The notes beneath the pieces were generated by a model. That model was given only the letters and a program-made list of their open reading frames with translations. It did no database searches and had not been told where the DNA came from. Below, one piece after another: positions 35,559 to 48,441 of a stretch of DNA of 64,000 nt. The DNA is from Candidatus Rhodobacter oscarellae (GTDB taxonomy: Bacteria; Pseudomonadota; Alphaproteobacteria; Rhodobacterales; Rhodobacteraceae), in NCBI RefSeq assembly GCF_001078595.1, contig NZ_LFTY01000002.1, positions 3,803,148-3,867,147 of the forward strand, given 5' to 3'. The position numbers and the translations under genes were made by a program. Within the stretch, counting starts at the first letter, position 1, and every line of letters begins with the position of its first letter.

Positions 35559-36536
35559 ATGTCGCAACTGGTCACCATTTTCGGCGGGAACGGGTTCCTG
35601 GGGCGCTATATTGCGCGCCGGATGGCCAAGCAGGGTTGGCGCGTGCGCGTGGCCTGCCGGCGCCCCAACGAGGCGATGCACGTCAAGCCCTACGGCGTTG
35701 TGGGCCAGGTCGAGCCCGTTTTCTGCAACATTCGCGACGACGCCTCGGTGCGGGCCGTCACCCATGGCGCCGACGCGGTGGTCAACTGCGTGGGCACCTT
35801 TGACGCTCGCGGGGCCAACAATTTTGACGCCGTGCAGGCCGAGGGCGCGGCGCGGATCGCGCGAATCGCCGCGGCGGAGGGCGTGGCGCGCCTGGTGCAT
35901 GTCTCGGCTATCGGCGCGGATGCCGAGAGCGACAGCGCCTATGCGCGCTCCAAGGCCGCGGGCGAGGCCGGCGTGAGAGAGGCCATGCCCGACGCGATGA
36001 TCCTGCGCCCCTCGGTGATCTTTGGGCAAGAGGACCAGTTCTTTAACCGCTTCGCCGCCATGACCAAGTTCGGCCCGGTGCTGCCTCTGATCGGGGCGGA
36101 CACTATGTTCCAGCCGGTCTATGTCGACGACGTCGCCAAGGCCGCCGTGAAGGGCATCCTGGACGGCATATCGGGCACTTACGAGCTGGGCGGGCCGGAC
36201 GTTGACAGCTTCCGCGACCTGATGCAGCGCATGCTGGGCGTGATCCAGCGCCGCCGCATGATCGTGAACACGCCGTTCTTTGCGGCGCGGATCATGGCCG
36301 GGGCTTTCTCATTTGGGAACGCCGTCTCGGGCGGGCTGGCGCCGATGCCGGTGACGCCCGACCAGGTCGCCTCGCTGCAATATGACAACGTGGTCAGTGA
36401 CGGCGCGAAGGGCTTTGCCGATTTGGGGATCGAGCCCACGGATCTGGACGCTGTGCTGCCGGAGTATCTGTGGCGGTTCCGCCCCTCGGGGCAATACGCG
36501 GCGATCAAGGATTCGGCGAAAAACCTGCGCGCCTAG
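35559..36536 (+). CDS. Complex I NDUFA9-like NAD(P)-binding protein
   Basis: 325 residues from the ATG at 35559 (GGAG eight bases upstream). An atypical short-chain dehydrogenase fold starts LVTIFGGNGFLGRYIARRMA, with the GxxGxxG nucleotide loop. It continues RLVHVSAIGADAESDSAYAR and MFQPVYVDDVAKAAVKGILD. It matches the NDUFA9/39-kDa subunit-like family, found in alphaproteobacteria and mitochondria and linked to assembly or stability of respiratory complex I. It converges with the DSD1-type gene, overlapping by 4 bases. Confidence 0.85.
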   Translation: MSQLVTIFGGNGFLGRYIARRMAKQGWRVRVACRRPNEAMHVKPYGVVGQVEPVFCNIRDDASVRAVTHGADAVVNCVGTFDARGANNFDAVQAEGAARIARIAAAEGVARLVHVSAIGADAESDSAYARSKAAGEAGVREAMPDAMILRPSVIFGQEDQFFNRFAAMTKFGPVLPLIGADTMFQPVYVDDVAKAAVKGILDGISGTYELGGPDVDSFRDLMQRMLGVIQRRRMIVNTPFFAARIMAGAFSFGNAVSGGLAPMPVTPDQVASLQYDNVVSDGAKGFADLGIEPTDLDAVLPEYLWRFRPSGQYAAIKDSAKNLRA

Positions 36537-37675
36537 AGGGACTTGCCACGGGCCGACACCGGCCAGAGGCACTCCACCACGCCGCCGCGCAGGCCCACGA
36601 ACCAGTCATGCAGGTTCACATTGGGGTCGCAATGGCCCGGGATCAGCCGCAGCCTGTCGTTCAGCCGCAGCCGGTTGGCGGGATCCGCGATCTGGCCATG
36701 CTCGTCTGAGGCGCCCAGATAGCTGAGGTCGTCATCGGCGCAGCGCGGCAGGCCGCTATCCACGGCGAGCGACTTTAGCCCCGCATCGCAGACCGCCTGG
36801 CCGGGTTTCGCCACGCTGATCACGCTGGCCAAAACGAAGAGCGCATAGCCGAACCGTTGGTCGAGCCGCTGGCCCTTATGGTCCTCAATGCGGCCATAAT
36901 CGGCATCCATGAAGGCGTAAGAGCCGCATTGCAGTTCGGTGAAGAGCGGCGAGGCGCTCTCGGTGCGGTAGGAGCCCGTGCCGCCGCCGGTCACCACCTC
37001 GGGCGGCAGGCCCGCATCGGCCAACGCCGCCACGGTGCGCGCGGTCAGGTCCTCGGCTCTGGCGAGTGTCTCGGCCTGCTGAGCGGGGTCCGCGATATGC
37101 TGTGCGGCGCCCTGATAGGATTGCAGCCCCTCGAGGCGCAGTCCTTGGGCGCCCTCAATGACGCGCGCCAGGGCGACGGCCTCCTGCGGCTCGGTGACCC
37201 CGCAGCGCCCGGCGCCGCTGTCGATCTCTACCAGGCAGTGAAGCTCTATGCCGTGGGTGGTCGCGGCCGCCGATATCGCTGAGACGTTCTGCATGTCGTC
37301 CACACAGACTGAGATCCGCGTGCCTTTGGCCGCCAGCCCGGCAAGCCGGTCGAGCTTTGCCGGGTCGGTCACTTGGTTTGAGACCAGAATATCGGGGATG
37401 CCGCCGCGGGCGAAGGCCTCGGCCTCGGAGACCTTCTGCGCGCAGAGCCCAACCGCGCCGCGCGCCATCTGCAACCGCGCCACGTCCACGGATTTGTGCA
37501 TCTTGCCATGCGGGCGCAGACGCATGCCATGCGCCTTTGCCTCGGCGGCCATGGTGGCGAGGTTGCGCTCCAGCACGTCCAGGTCGAGCACCAAAGCGGG
37601 CGTCAGGATCTCGGCCTCCATCATGCCAGGGCGGGCGGGAATGTCATAGCCAAGCTCTAGGTCATCGAGGGTCAT
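36533..37675 (-). CDS. DSD1 family PLP-dependent enzyme (D-threonine aldolase/D-serine dehydratase-like)
   Basis: 380 residues from the ATG at 37675; the open frame runs on upstream only as antisense of uppP. An alanine-racemase-like barrel begins ILTPALVLDLDVLERNLATM and has the PLP lysine (Lys58) in RLRPHGKMHKS. A C-terminal DSD1 domain ends with a metal-site pattern, RLRLIPGHCDPNVNLHDWF, with the His and Cys expected of zinc-dependent members. It would cleave or dehydrate a D-hydroxy amino acid. It overlaps the uppP stop by 4 bases, so the two are cotranscribed. Confidence 0.88.
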   Translation of the reverse strand: MTLDDLELGYDIPARPGMMEAEILTPALVLDLDVLERNLATMAAEAKAHGMRLRPHGKMHKSVDVARLQMARGAVGLCAQKVSEAEAFARGGIPDILVSNQVTDPAKLDRLAGLAAKGTRISVCVDDMQNVSAISAAATTHGIELHCLVEIDSGAGRCGVTEPQEAVALARVIEGAQGLRLEGLQSYQGAAQHIADPAQQAETLARAEDLTARTVAALADAGLPPEVVTGGGTGSYRTESASPLFTELQCGSYAFMDADYGRIEDHKGQRLDQRFGYALFVLASVISVAKPGQAVCDAGLKSLAVDSGLPRCADDDLSYLGASDEHGQIADPANRLRLNDRLRLIPGHCDPNVNLHDWFVGLRGGVVECLWPVSARGKSL

Positions 37676-38475
37676 GTATATGCAATCCATAGCAAAATCA
37701 CGCCCAGCAGGACGCGGTAAATCACGTAGGGTGTGAAGCTGACCGAACGCAAAAGGCGCATCATAATCGCCAATGCCAGCAGGGCCGAAACAAAGGCGAA
37801 GCCCGCGGCGATCGCGCCGTCGCGGGCGGCTTGGATGTCGGCGGTGGCGACCACCTCGGCGCCCTTCAGCGCACCTGAGGCCAGGATCGTTGGGATCGAC
37901 ATCAGCATGGCGATTTTGGCCGCGCCGTGCCGGTCGTAGCCCAGAAGCCGCCCCGCGGTGATCGTGATGCCCGAGCGCGAGGTGCCGGGGATTAGCGCAA
38001 CCGCCTGCCAAAGTCCGAAGATCCAGGCGTGGCGACTGTTCCAGTCGCGATCCTGCAGCGCCGTGCCGCCGCGCTGGTCGGCCCAGTAGAGCAGCACGCC
38101 GAAGACCAGCATCGTCCAGCCGATCACGTCGATGCGCCGCAGCGCATCATCGAGGCCGGTGGCGGCGAGGATCGCACCGACGATGACCACCGGGATCGTG
38201 GCAATCATCAGCAGGAAGGCCAGCCGCGCGCCCGGGCTCTCCAGCCGACCGGTGACCAGCCCCGGCAGGCCCGACAGCGCCAGCCGCACGTCGCGCCAGA
38301 AGTACAGGATCACCGCGCCCAGCGTGCCCAGATGCACCGCCACGTCGATCACCTGGCCCTGATCGGCAAGACCGGTGACATTCGGCAGCAGGATAAGGTG
38401 ACCGGAGGAGGAAACCGGCAGGAACTCGGTGATCCCTTGGATCACAGCAACCAAGAAAAGGTGTAGAAGGGGCAT
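37672..38475 (-). CDS. uppP: Undecaprenyl-diphosphatase
   Basis: 267 residues from the ATG at 38475. An eight-helix inner-membrane protein with the two BacA/UppP active-site motifs: GITEFLPVSSSGHLILL near the N-terminus and LIPGTSRSGITITAGRLLGY in the middle. It dephosphorylates undecaprenyl pyrophosphate, which recycles the lipid carrier for peptidoglycan and also gives bacitracin resistance. It is divergent from gltD, with 224 bp between the starts. The DSD1-type gene follows with a 4-base overlap. Confidence 0.95.
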   Translation of the reverse strand: MPLLHLFLVAVIQGITEFLPVSSSGHLILLPNVTGLADQGQVIDVAVHLGTLGAVILYFWRDVRLALSGLPGLVTGRLESPGARLAFLLMIATIPVVIVGAILAATGLDDALRRIDVIGWTMLVFGVLLYWADQRGGTALQDRDWNSRHAWIFGLWQAVALIPGTSRSGITITAGRLLGYDRHGAAKIAMLMSIPTILASGALKGAEVVATADIQAARDGAIAAGFAFVSALLALAIMMRLLRSVSFTPYVIYRVLLGVILLWIAYT

Positions 38476-38538
38476 ATTAACGGGTCCGCCGATTCGTTTT
38501 GGGCACACTAACCGTTTGGGATTCCCGGAAAAGCACTC

Positions 38539-38565
38539 ATTTAGGTCACCTCTGCTTACCTAAAT
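38539..38565. promoter_or_regulatory. Inverted repeat, possible operator upstream of gltD
   Basis: ATTTAGGT at 38539-38546 is repeated in inverted form as ACCTAAAT at 38558-38565, with 11 bases between. Centre-to-centre spacing fits a dimeric regulator. It lies between the divergent uppP and gltD genes, 64 bp upstream of the uppP start and about 135 bp upstream of gltD. The regulator is unknown. Confidence 0.4.
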
Positions 38566-38699
38566 TCGCACCCGCGGCGTGGCATTTCCGCCGATTTCCG
38601 TCTAAACTTCGAAAAAAGGTCACACTAACTGACTTTATTTCTGCAAACGGGTGGCCTATACGGGCGCTCCACGCGCGGAGCCAGGGAGATCTAGCCGCT

Positions 38700-40133
38700 A
38701 TGTCCAAGCAACGCATGCTTCAATTCGTAGACGTCGCCCGTGACATGCCCGAAAAGCGTGACGCGAGCATACGTAACGAGGATTTCCACGAGATTTATGC
38801 CGAGTACGCCCGCGAGAAGGCCGCCGAGCAGGCCGCGCGCTGCAGCCAATGCGGCGTGCCCTACTGTCAGAGCCACTGCCCGCTGCACAACAACATCCCC
38901 GACTGGCTGAAACTCACCGCCGAAGGCCGCCTGCAAGAGGCCTATGAGCTGAGCCAATCCACCAACACCTTCACCGAGGTCTGCGGCCGGATCTGCCCGC
39001 AGGACCGCCTGTGCGAGGGCAACTGCGTCATCGAGCAATCCGGCCACGGCACCGTGACCATCGGCGCCATCGAGAAGTACCTCACCGACATGGCCTGGGA
39101 GCAGGGCTGGGTGAAGCCCATCGTGGCCCCCCAGGAGCGCGCCGAGAGCGTCGCCATCATCGGCGCGGGCCCCGGCGGCATGGCCGCCGCCGACGCGCTG
39201 CGCCGCCAGGGCGTGCAGGTCACCGTCTACGACCGCTATGACCGCGCCGGCGGGCTGATGACCTACGGCATCCCCGGCTTTAAGCTGGAGAAGGACGTGG
39301 TGATGAAGCGCGTCGACCAGCAGATCGAGGGCGGCGTGGAGTTCGTGCTGAACTGCAATGTCGGCGAGGACCTGAGCTTTGAGGCGATCCGCGGCAAGCA
39401 TGACGCGGTGCTGATCGCCACGGGGGTCTATAAATCAAGGGACTTGCAGGCCCCCGGCGTCGGCGCCGAGGGCGTCGTGCGGGCGATTGATTACCTGACC
39501 GTCAGCAACAAAAAGAGCTTTGGCGACGAGGTAGAAGAGTTCGACAACGGCGAGCTGAACGCCGCGGGCAAGCGCGTCGTGGTGATCGGCGGCGGCGACA
39601 CCGCGATGGACTGCGTGCGCACCGCGGTGCGCCAGGGCGCCACCAGCGTGAAATGCCTCTATCGCCGCGACCGCGAGAACATGCCGGGCAGCCAACGCGA
39701 GGTGCAGAACGCCGAGGAAGAGGGCGTCGAGTTCGTCTGGCTGACCGCGCCCAAGGGCTTCACCGGTGACAGCATCGAGGGCGTCATGGTGCAGAAGATG
39801 CGCCTGGGCGCGCCGGATGCCAGCGGCCGCCGCGCGCCTGAGGTCATCGAGGGCGCCGATTACGTCGAGGGCGCCGACCTGGTGATCATGGCGCTGGGCT
39901 TTGAGCCCGAGGACCTGCCCAAGCTTTGGGGCGTGGACGGGCTAGAGGTCACCCGCTGGGGCACCGTGAAGGCCGATTTCCGCACCCATGCGACCTCGCT
40001 GGAGGGCGTCTATGCGGCGGGCGACATCGTGCGCGGCGCCAGCCTGGTTGTCTGGGCGATCCGCGACGGCCGAGAGGCCGCCGATAGCATCCTGGAGTAC
40101 CTGAACGCGCCCACTGTGATGGCGGCGGAATGA
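38700..40133 (+). CDS. gltD: Glutamate synthase small (beta) subunit
   Basis: 477 residues from MSKQRMLQFVDVARDMPEKR at 38700; the longer frame is unsupported. The N-terminal ferredoxin-like region has the cysteine set CSQCGVPYCQSHCPL and VCGRICPQDRLCEGNC for iron-sulfur clusters. An FAD site follows (VAIIGAGPGGMAAADALRRQ) and an NADPH site (RVVVIGGGDTAMDCVRTAVR). It passes electrons from NADPH to the large subunit, for transfer of the glutamine amide to 2-oxoglutarate. Its partner gltB is 1.1 kb downstream on the same strand, separated by two GFA genes. Confidence 0.95.
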   Translation: MSKQRMLQFVDVARDMPEKRDASIRNEDFHEIYAEYAREKAAEQAARCSQCGVPYCQSHCPLHNNIPDWLKLTAEGRLQEAYELSQSTNTFTEVCGRICPQDRLCEGNCVIEQSGHGTVTIGAIEKYLTDMAWEQGWVKPIVAPQERAESVAIIGAGPGGMAAADALRRQGVQVTVYDRYDRAGGLMTYGIPGFKLEKDVVMKRVDQQIEGGVEFVLNCNVGEDLSFEAIRGKHDAVLIATGVYKSRDLQAPGVGAEGVVRAIDYLTVSNKKSFGDEVEEFDNGELNAAGKRVVVIGGGDTAMDCVRTAVRQGATSVKCLYRRDRENMPGSQREVQNAEEEGVEFVWLTAPKGFTGDSIEGVMVQKMRLGAPDASGRRAPEVIEGADYVEGADLVIMALGFEPEDLPKLWGVDGLEVTRWGTVKADFRTHATSLEGVYAAGDIVRGASLVVWAIRDGREAADSILEYLNAPTVMAAE

Positions 40134-40155
40134 CGGTTTGGGCGAGAAATTCGCT

Positions 40156-40182
40156 GTCGGCAAAACGTCGGCAAAACGTCGG
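40156..40182. repeat. Tandem 11-bp repeat
   Basis: GTCGGCAAAAC occurs twice in direct succession, followed by GTCGG, in the gap between gltD and the first GFA gene. It could be simple slippage or two binding sites one helical turn apart. Confidence 0.6.
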
Positions 40183-40266
40183 ACTTTTGTCGGGCAATCG
40201 TCTGGCACGCACATTGACCGGATCGCGCAACAGGTCGCAGGTCCTGACCTAAAGGATTAAGGAACG

Positions 40267-40686
40267 ATGAAAGCGCATTGCCTCTGCGGCGCGGTTGAAT
40301 TCGACGCCGAGATCGCCTCTGACAAGATCCAGGCCTGCCATTGCAAGCAATGCCAGCGCTGGACCGGCGGCGGGCCGCTTGTCATTGCCTTGGTCAAGAA
40401 CGTGACCGTCTCTGGCGCCGATCACATCGCAAGCTTCCGCGCCAGCGAATGGGGCGAGCGCGCCTTCTGCAAGACCTGCGGCAGCACGCTTTACTGGAAG
40501 ATGCAGGGCGGCGGGATCACCGACCTGCCCGTCGGGCTCTTCGAGGACCAGTCCGGGTTCACGATGGGCGAAGAGATCTTTGTCGACCACCGCCCGGACT
40601 GGCTGCCGCATTGGGAGGCCGCCGGGCAGTCGACAGAGGCGCAGGAGCAAGAGAAACTGCGCGCCTATCGGGAGGCGAGGGAATGA
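40267..40686 (+). CDS. GFA family protein (glutathione-dependent formaldehyde-activating-like), first copy
   Basis: 139 residues. Zinc-binding motifs of the GFA fold are present: HCLCGAVEFDAE, then ACHCKQCQRWTGG and FCKTCGSTLYWKM. Family members have been proposed to bind glutathione or formaldehyde adducts, but most are of unknown function. An AAGGA site precedes the ATG. Its stop overlaps the ATG of the second GFA gene (ATGA), so the two are translated together. Their place between gltD and gltB suggests the four genes share a transcript. Confidence 0.9.
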   Translation: MKAHCLCGAVEFDAEIASDKIQACHCKQCQRWTGGGPLVIALVKNVTVSGADHIASFRASEWGERAFCKTCGSTLYWKMQGGGITDLPVGLFEDQSGFTMGEEIFVDHRPDWLPHWEAAGQSTEAQEQEKLRAYREARE

Positions 40687-41099
40687 AGGGGCAATGCATG
40701 TGCGGCGCGGTCACCGTGACCGCCGAGCTGGCGCGCGACAATCTGACGGCCTGCCATTGCGAGATGTGCCGCCGCTGGTGCTCTGGCCCCTTCGTGGCGG
40801 TCGAGGCCAAGCCCGGCGCAAAGATCACCGGCCCCGCGAAGGTCGTGCAGACCAGCGACTGGGCCGAGCGCGCCCATTGCGCGGAATGCGGCTCCGGCCT
40901 GTGGTACCGCATGACCGACCCCGCCGGGCCGCACCGCTTCGCCGCAGGGCTCTTTGACACCGGCGAGATGCCCATCGCGCTGGAGGTCTGGATCGACCAG
41001 AAGCCCGCCGGCTACGCCTTCGCGGGCGAGCGCCGCCAGATGACCGGCGCCGAGATCGTGGCGTTCTTCACCGGCCCGAGCGACGGGGCGGGCCGATAA
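40683..41099 (+). CDS. GFA family protein, second copy
   Basis: 138 residues starting at the ATG that overlaps the previous stop by 4 bases. It has the same zinc-site pattern: MKGQCMCGAVTV, ACHCEMCRRWCSG and HCAECGSGLWYRM. It is clearly paralogous to its neighbour but well diverged, so the duplication is old. The 170 bp after it are non-coding and GC-rich and lead to gltB. Confidence 0.9.
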   Translation: MKGQCMCGAVTVTAELARDNLTACHCEMCRRWCSGPFVAVEAKPGAKITGPAKVVQTSDWAERAHCAECGSGLWYRMTDPAGPHRFAAGLFDTGEMPIALEVWIDQKPAGYAFAGERRQMTGAEIVAFFTGPSDGAGR

Positions 41100-41269
41100 G
41101 TGATACCCGGGACCAGGCCCGCGGGGCCCGTCGCGCCAGGAGGCGCGCGCTGGAGCAGGTGATACATCCCGGCGAGCCGGGTTTCTTGAAGAATAAAGGA
41201 CGGTTCGACTGCGGCGCGCTGAGCTGATCCAAGCCAGCCGCGCAGATCGACGAGTATGGAGGTTACGAT

Positions 41270-45790
<4,521 letters not shown>

Positions 45791-45818
45791 CGCGACGCAG
45801 TCCAAGATCGTGGAATCG

Positions 45819-45847
45819 GGGCCGGAACACGTGTTTCGGCCCTTTTT
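45819..45847 (+). terminator. Rho-independent terminator after gltB
   Basis: A 12-pair stem, from GGGCCGGAACAC to GTGTTTCGGCCC with one G-U pair, is followed directly by five T. It ends the glt transcript. Confidence 0.85.
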
Positions 45848-45905
45848 CGTTGCAAACTTTAACAGGATATGCATCTTTTTTGGCAGATAGATCTGGGTGG
45901 GTCGC

Positions 45906-46289
45906 ATGATTGCTTTGCAAATTTCCAGCCGCCTCGGGGCGGCGATAATCCTTTTTCTAGCCGTGTTTAGCGCGCCCGTGGCGGCGGGCTGCACCTATGG
46001 GGTGTGCTGGGGCGCGGTGGCCGTCGGCGACCGCGGCTTGGCGGCCCGCGCCAGCGCGATGCGCACCGCGCCGGACGCCTGGGCGCGCGCCGATCGGGTT
46101 TGCAACGGCAAATGCACACAAATCGAGGTGTTCCATTCCGGCTGCGGCGCGATCGTGCAGTCCGGGCAGACCGCGCGCTTCGCCGGTTTCGGGAGCACCC
46201 AAGAGGACGCCCTGCAGCAGGCCACAGCCGCGTGCGAGGCCAGCGGCGAGCGCGCCTGCCGGGTGCGCGTCACCGCCTGCTCTCAATGA
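45906..46289 (+). CDS. Secreted DUF4189 protein, first copy
   Basis: 127 residues from the ATG at 45906 with a signal peptide (MIALQISSRLGAAIILFLAV). The mature part has CTYGVCWGAVAVGDRG near its start, then CTQIEVFHSGCGAIV and CRVRVTACSQ at the end. That is the DUF4189 pattern, with cysteines expected to pair in the periplasm. The function is unknown. A paralogue follows 93 bp later. Confidence 0.8.
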   Translation: MIALQISSRLGAAIILFLAVFSAPVAAGCTYGVCWGAVAVGDRGLAARASAMRTAPDAWARADRVCNGKCTQIEVFHSGCGAIVQSGQTARFAGFGSTQEDALQQATAACEASGERACRVRVTACSQ

Positions 46290-46382
46290 CGCAGCCAGCG
46301 CCCCGCCCTTGGGCAAGCCCTATGGAAATCTTTGTGGCGTGATGGCTGCGCTATGATACCCTTATTGCGAAAGGAGACAGCC

Positions 46383-46751
46383 ATGCGCCATGCGATCCTT
46401 GTTGCCGCCGCCGCGGCCCTGCTGCATCTCGGCTCCGCCGCTGCCCTGGCCTGCGGTTACCAGGATTGCTGGGGCGCGGTGGGGATCGGCCCGAACGGGG
46501 TCTGGGGCTACTCCACGGGCTACCCAAGCGAGAACGGCGCGCTCGACCGGCTCTTTGGCGAATGCCCTAACTGCGAGCAATGGTACAGCTTCGTCAACGC
46601 CTGCGGCGCGATCGCGAGTGCGTCGGACGGCGCCTGGGGATCCGGCTGGGGCGACACGCAGGAACTGGCCGAATACTACGCGGTGGATACCTGCCTGGAC
46701 TACAGCAATTCCGGCAACTGCCAAGTCCGGGTCTGGGCCTGCTCATACTGA
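46383..46751 (+). CDS. Secreted DUF4189 protein, second copy
   Basis: 122 residues; the ATG at 46383 follows AAGGAGACAGCC. Signal peptide MRHAILVAAAAALLHLGSAA. The mature part begins CGYQDCWGAVGIGPNGVW and ends CQVRVWACSY, mirroring its upstream neighbour; between them it has CPNCEQWYSFVNACGAIA. Six of the mature cysteines line up with the first copy, so this is a diverged tandem duplicate. Function unknown; periplasmic or secreted. Confidence 0.8.
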   Translation: MRHAILVAAAAALLHLGSAAALACGYQDCWGAVGIGPNGVWGYSTGYPSENGALDRLFGECPNCEQWYSFVNACGAIASASDGAWGSGWGDTQELAEYYAVDTCLDYSNSGNCQVRVWACSY

Positions 46752-46793
46752 CAGCGCCTTCGGGGCGCGGCTTGGGTGGCTTGGTGCGACGGG

Positions 46794-46856
46794 CCCTGGG
46801 TCGATTGCAAAAGTTCATCAATTATTAGCGCGACTCGGGGAACAATCGACCCAGGG
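46794..46856. repeat. 14-bp inverted repeat with 35-bp spacer
   Basis: CCCTGGGTCGATTG at 46794-46807 is exactly inverted at 46843-46856. The spacer is AT-rich. It lies between the DUF4189 gene and mtgA. It could form a long-loop hairpin at the transcript end or be a small mobile-element scar. No T tract follows. Confidence 0.6.
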
Positions 46857-46935
46857 TGGGCGCGGTCGCGCGTCGTTAAAATGGGGCGCCATGATGGCTT
46901 GACGCCAGGCGGCGGCGCGTGTTTTGCCTCTGGCC

Positions 46936-47646
46936 ATGGCGAAGAAAGCAAAACCGCAGCCAAAGCCACGCGTCCGGCCAATCCGGTTCCTGTTGCGCTG
47001 GGCGGTCCGGTTGTGCGTCCTTGCCGTGTTGCTTGTGGTGCTCGCCGTGCTGGCTTACCGGGTGATGCCGCCGCCGACCACGCCGTACATCCTCTCTGAG
47101 GTGCGGCGCCTGGGCGAAGTCGAGCGGCAATGGGTCCCCTGGGCGGAGATCGCACCGGTCATGGCGCGATCCGCTGTGGCGGCCGAGGACGCCAATTTCT
47201 GCCTGCATTGGGGGTTCGACATGGCGGCCATCCGCGCCGCCCTGGACGATGGGAGTGCCCGAGGCGGTTCCACCATCAGCCAGCAGACCGTCAAAAACGC
47301 CTATCTTTGGCACGGGCGCTCCTGGGCGCGAAAGGCGCTGGAGGCGTTGATCACGCCGCTGGTCGAGACGCTTTGGCCCAAGCGCCGCATCCTGGAGGTG
47401 TATCTCAACATCGCCGAATTCGACGCGGGCGTGTTCGGGGTGGAGGCCGCCGCTAAGCATTATTTTGGCAAATCCGCCGCGCAACTCTCGGGGCGGGAGG
47501 CGGCCAGGCTGGCCGCGATACTGCCCAACCCGAAGGGGCGCGACGCCGCCAGTCCCTCTGCCCGCGTGGCCAAGCGCGCGGCCGCCATCGCCGACGGGGC
47601 GGCCACTATCCGCGCCGATGGCCGCGCCGATTGTTTCGAGGATTGA
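46936..47646 (+). CDS. mtgA: Monofunctional biosynthetic peptidoglycan transglycosylase
   Basis: 236 residues from the ATG at 46936. A single N-terminal membrane anchor (WAVRLCVLAVLLVVLAVLAY) is followed by a GT51 domain. The catalytic Glu motif is AAEDANFCLHWGFD, then ARGGSTISQQTVKN and WPKRRILEVYLNIAEF, all hallmarks of the family. It polymerises lipid II into glycan strands at the periplasmic face. No transpeptidase domain is present, which separates it from class A PBPs. Confidence 0.95.
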   Translation: MAKKAKPQPKPRVRPIRFLLRWAVRLCVLAVLLVVLAVLAYRVMPPPTTPYILSEVRRLGEVERQWVPWAEIAPVMARSAVAAEDANFCLHWGFDMAAIRAALDDGSARGGSTISQQTVKNAYLWHGRSWARKALEALITPLVETLWPKRRILEVYLNIAEFDAGVFGVEAAAKHYFGKSAAQLSGREAARLAAILPNPKGRDAASPSARVAKRAAAIADGAATIRADGRADCFED

Positions 47647-47703
47647 ACTGCCCGGCCTTTCGCGGCATTGAGGGCAAACCCGCATAAATAGCCAAACGAA
47701 CAA

Positions 47704-48369
47704 ATGAACCGTCTCTTTCACGTTCCGCTCTCGCCCTTCTGCCGCAAGGTTCGCCTGTCGCTGGCCGAAAAGAAGATCGAGGTGGAACTGGTCGAGGAGC
47801 GCTATTGGGAGCAGCAGCCCGAATTCATGCGCCGCAACCCCGCCGGGAAGGTCCCCGTGCTCAAGATGGGCGGCCGCGTGATGACCGAAAGCGCGGCGAT
47901 CTGCGAGTATATCGAAGAGGCGCATCCCCAGCCCGCCCTGATGCCCGAGGGCAAGGACGCGCGGTTCGAGGTGCGCCGGCTGGTTGCCTGGTTCGATGAC
48001 AAGTTTCACCAAGAGGTGACCTCGAAGCTGCTCTACGAGCGCGTCAACAAAAAGATCATGGGCCGGGGCTATCCGGAGTCCAAGAACGTCAAGGCCGGCG
48101 CGCAGAAGATCAAGTACCACCTGGACTATATGGGCTGGCTGCTGGACCAGCGCCGCTGGCTGGCCGGCGACGTCATGACGCTGGCCGATTTCGCCGCCGC
48201 CGCGCATCTGAGCGCGCTGGACTACATCTCGGATGTGGACTGGAACCGCAGCGCGGTGGTCAAGGACTGGTACGCCAAGATCAAGTCGCGCCCCGCCTTT
48301 CGGTCGATCCTGGCCGACCAGGTCCCCGGCTTCCCGCCGCCCGCGCATTACGCCGACCTGGACTTTTAG
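47704..48369 (+). CDS. GST-fold protein, FzlA-like
   Basis: 221 residues with an N-terminal thioredoxin-like GST domain (LSPFCRKVRLSLAEKKIEVE, NPAGKVPVLK, ESAAICEYIEEAHP) and a C-terminal helical domain (LAGDVMTLADFAAAAHLSAL). The pattern, including RRLVAWFDDKFHQEV and DWYAKIKSRPAF, is close to what I recall for FzlA. FzlA is an essential alphaproteobacterial GST homologue that binds FtsZ and controls constriction, rather than acting as a transferase. I hold this as likely, not certain. It is followed by queG. Confidence 0.75.
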   Translation: MNRLFHVPLSPFCRKVRLSLAEKKIEVELVEERYWEQQPEFMRRNPAGKVPVLKMGGRVMTESAAICEYIEEAHPQPALMPEGKDARFEVRRLVAWFDDKFHQEVTSKLLYERVNKKIMGRGYPESKNVKAGAQKIKYHLDYMGWLLDQRRWLAGDVMTLADFAAAAHLSALDYISDVDWNRSAVVKDWYAKIKSRPAFRSILADQVPGFPPPAHYADLDF

Positions 48370-48383
48370 ATGCCTGGGCCGTT

Positions 48384-48399
48384 GGGGGGCCAGCCCCCC
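48384..48399. terminator. G6/C6 hairpin upstream of queG
   Basis: GGGGGG and CCCCCC separated by CCAG, extended by TT and AA on the flanks, form a very stable short hairpin just after the GST stop codon. It lacks a T run. Text next to it (CCGCCGTATTTGAAG) resembles a short intergenic motif I associate with Rhodobacteraceae. Confidence 0.5.
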
Positions 48400-48441
48400 A
48401 AACCCCCCGCCGTATTTGAAGCCGAAAAGAAGCAGGACCAT

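Noticed and set aside
36533-38011. N-terminal extension of the DSD1-type gene
   Set aside because: Residues upstream of the ATG at 37675 are only the antisense of uppP coding text; the enzyme family starts at MTLDDLE.
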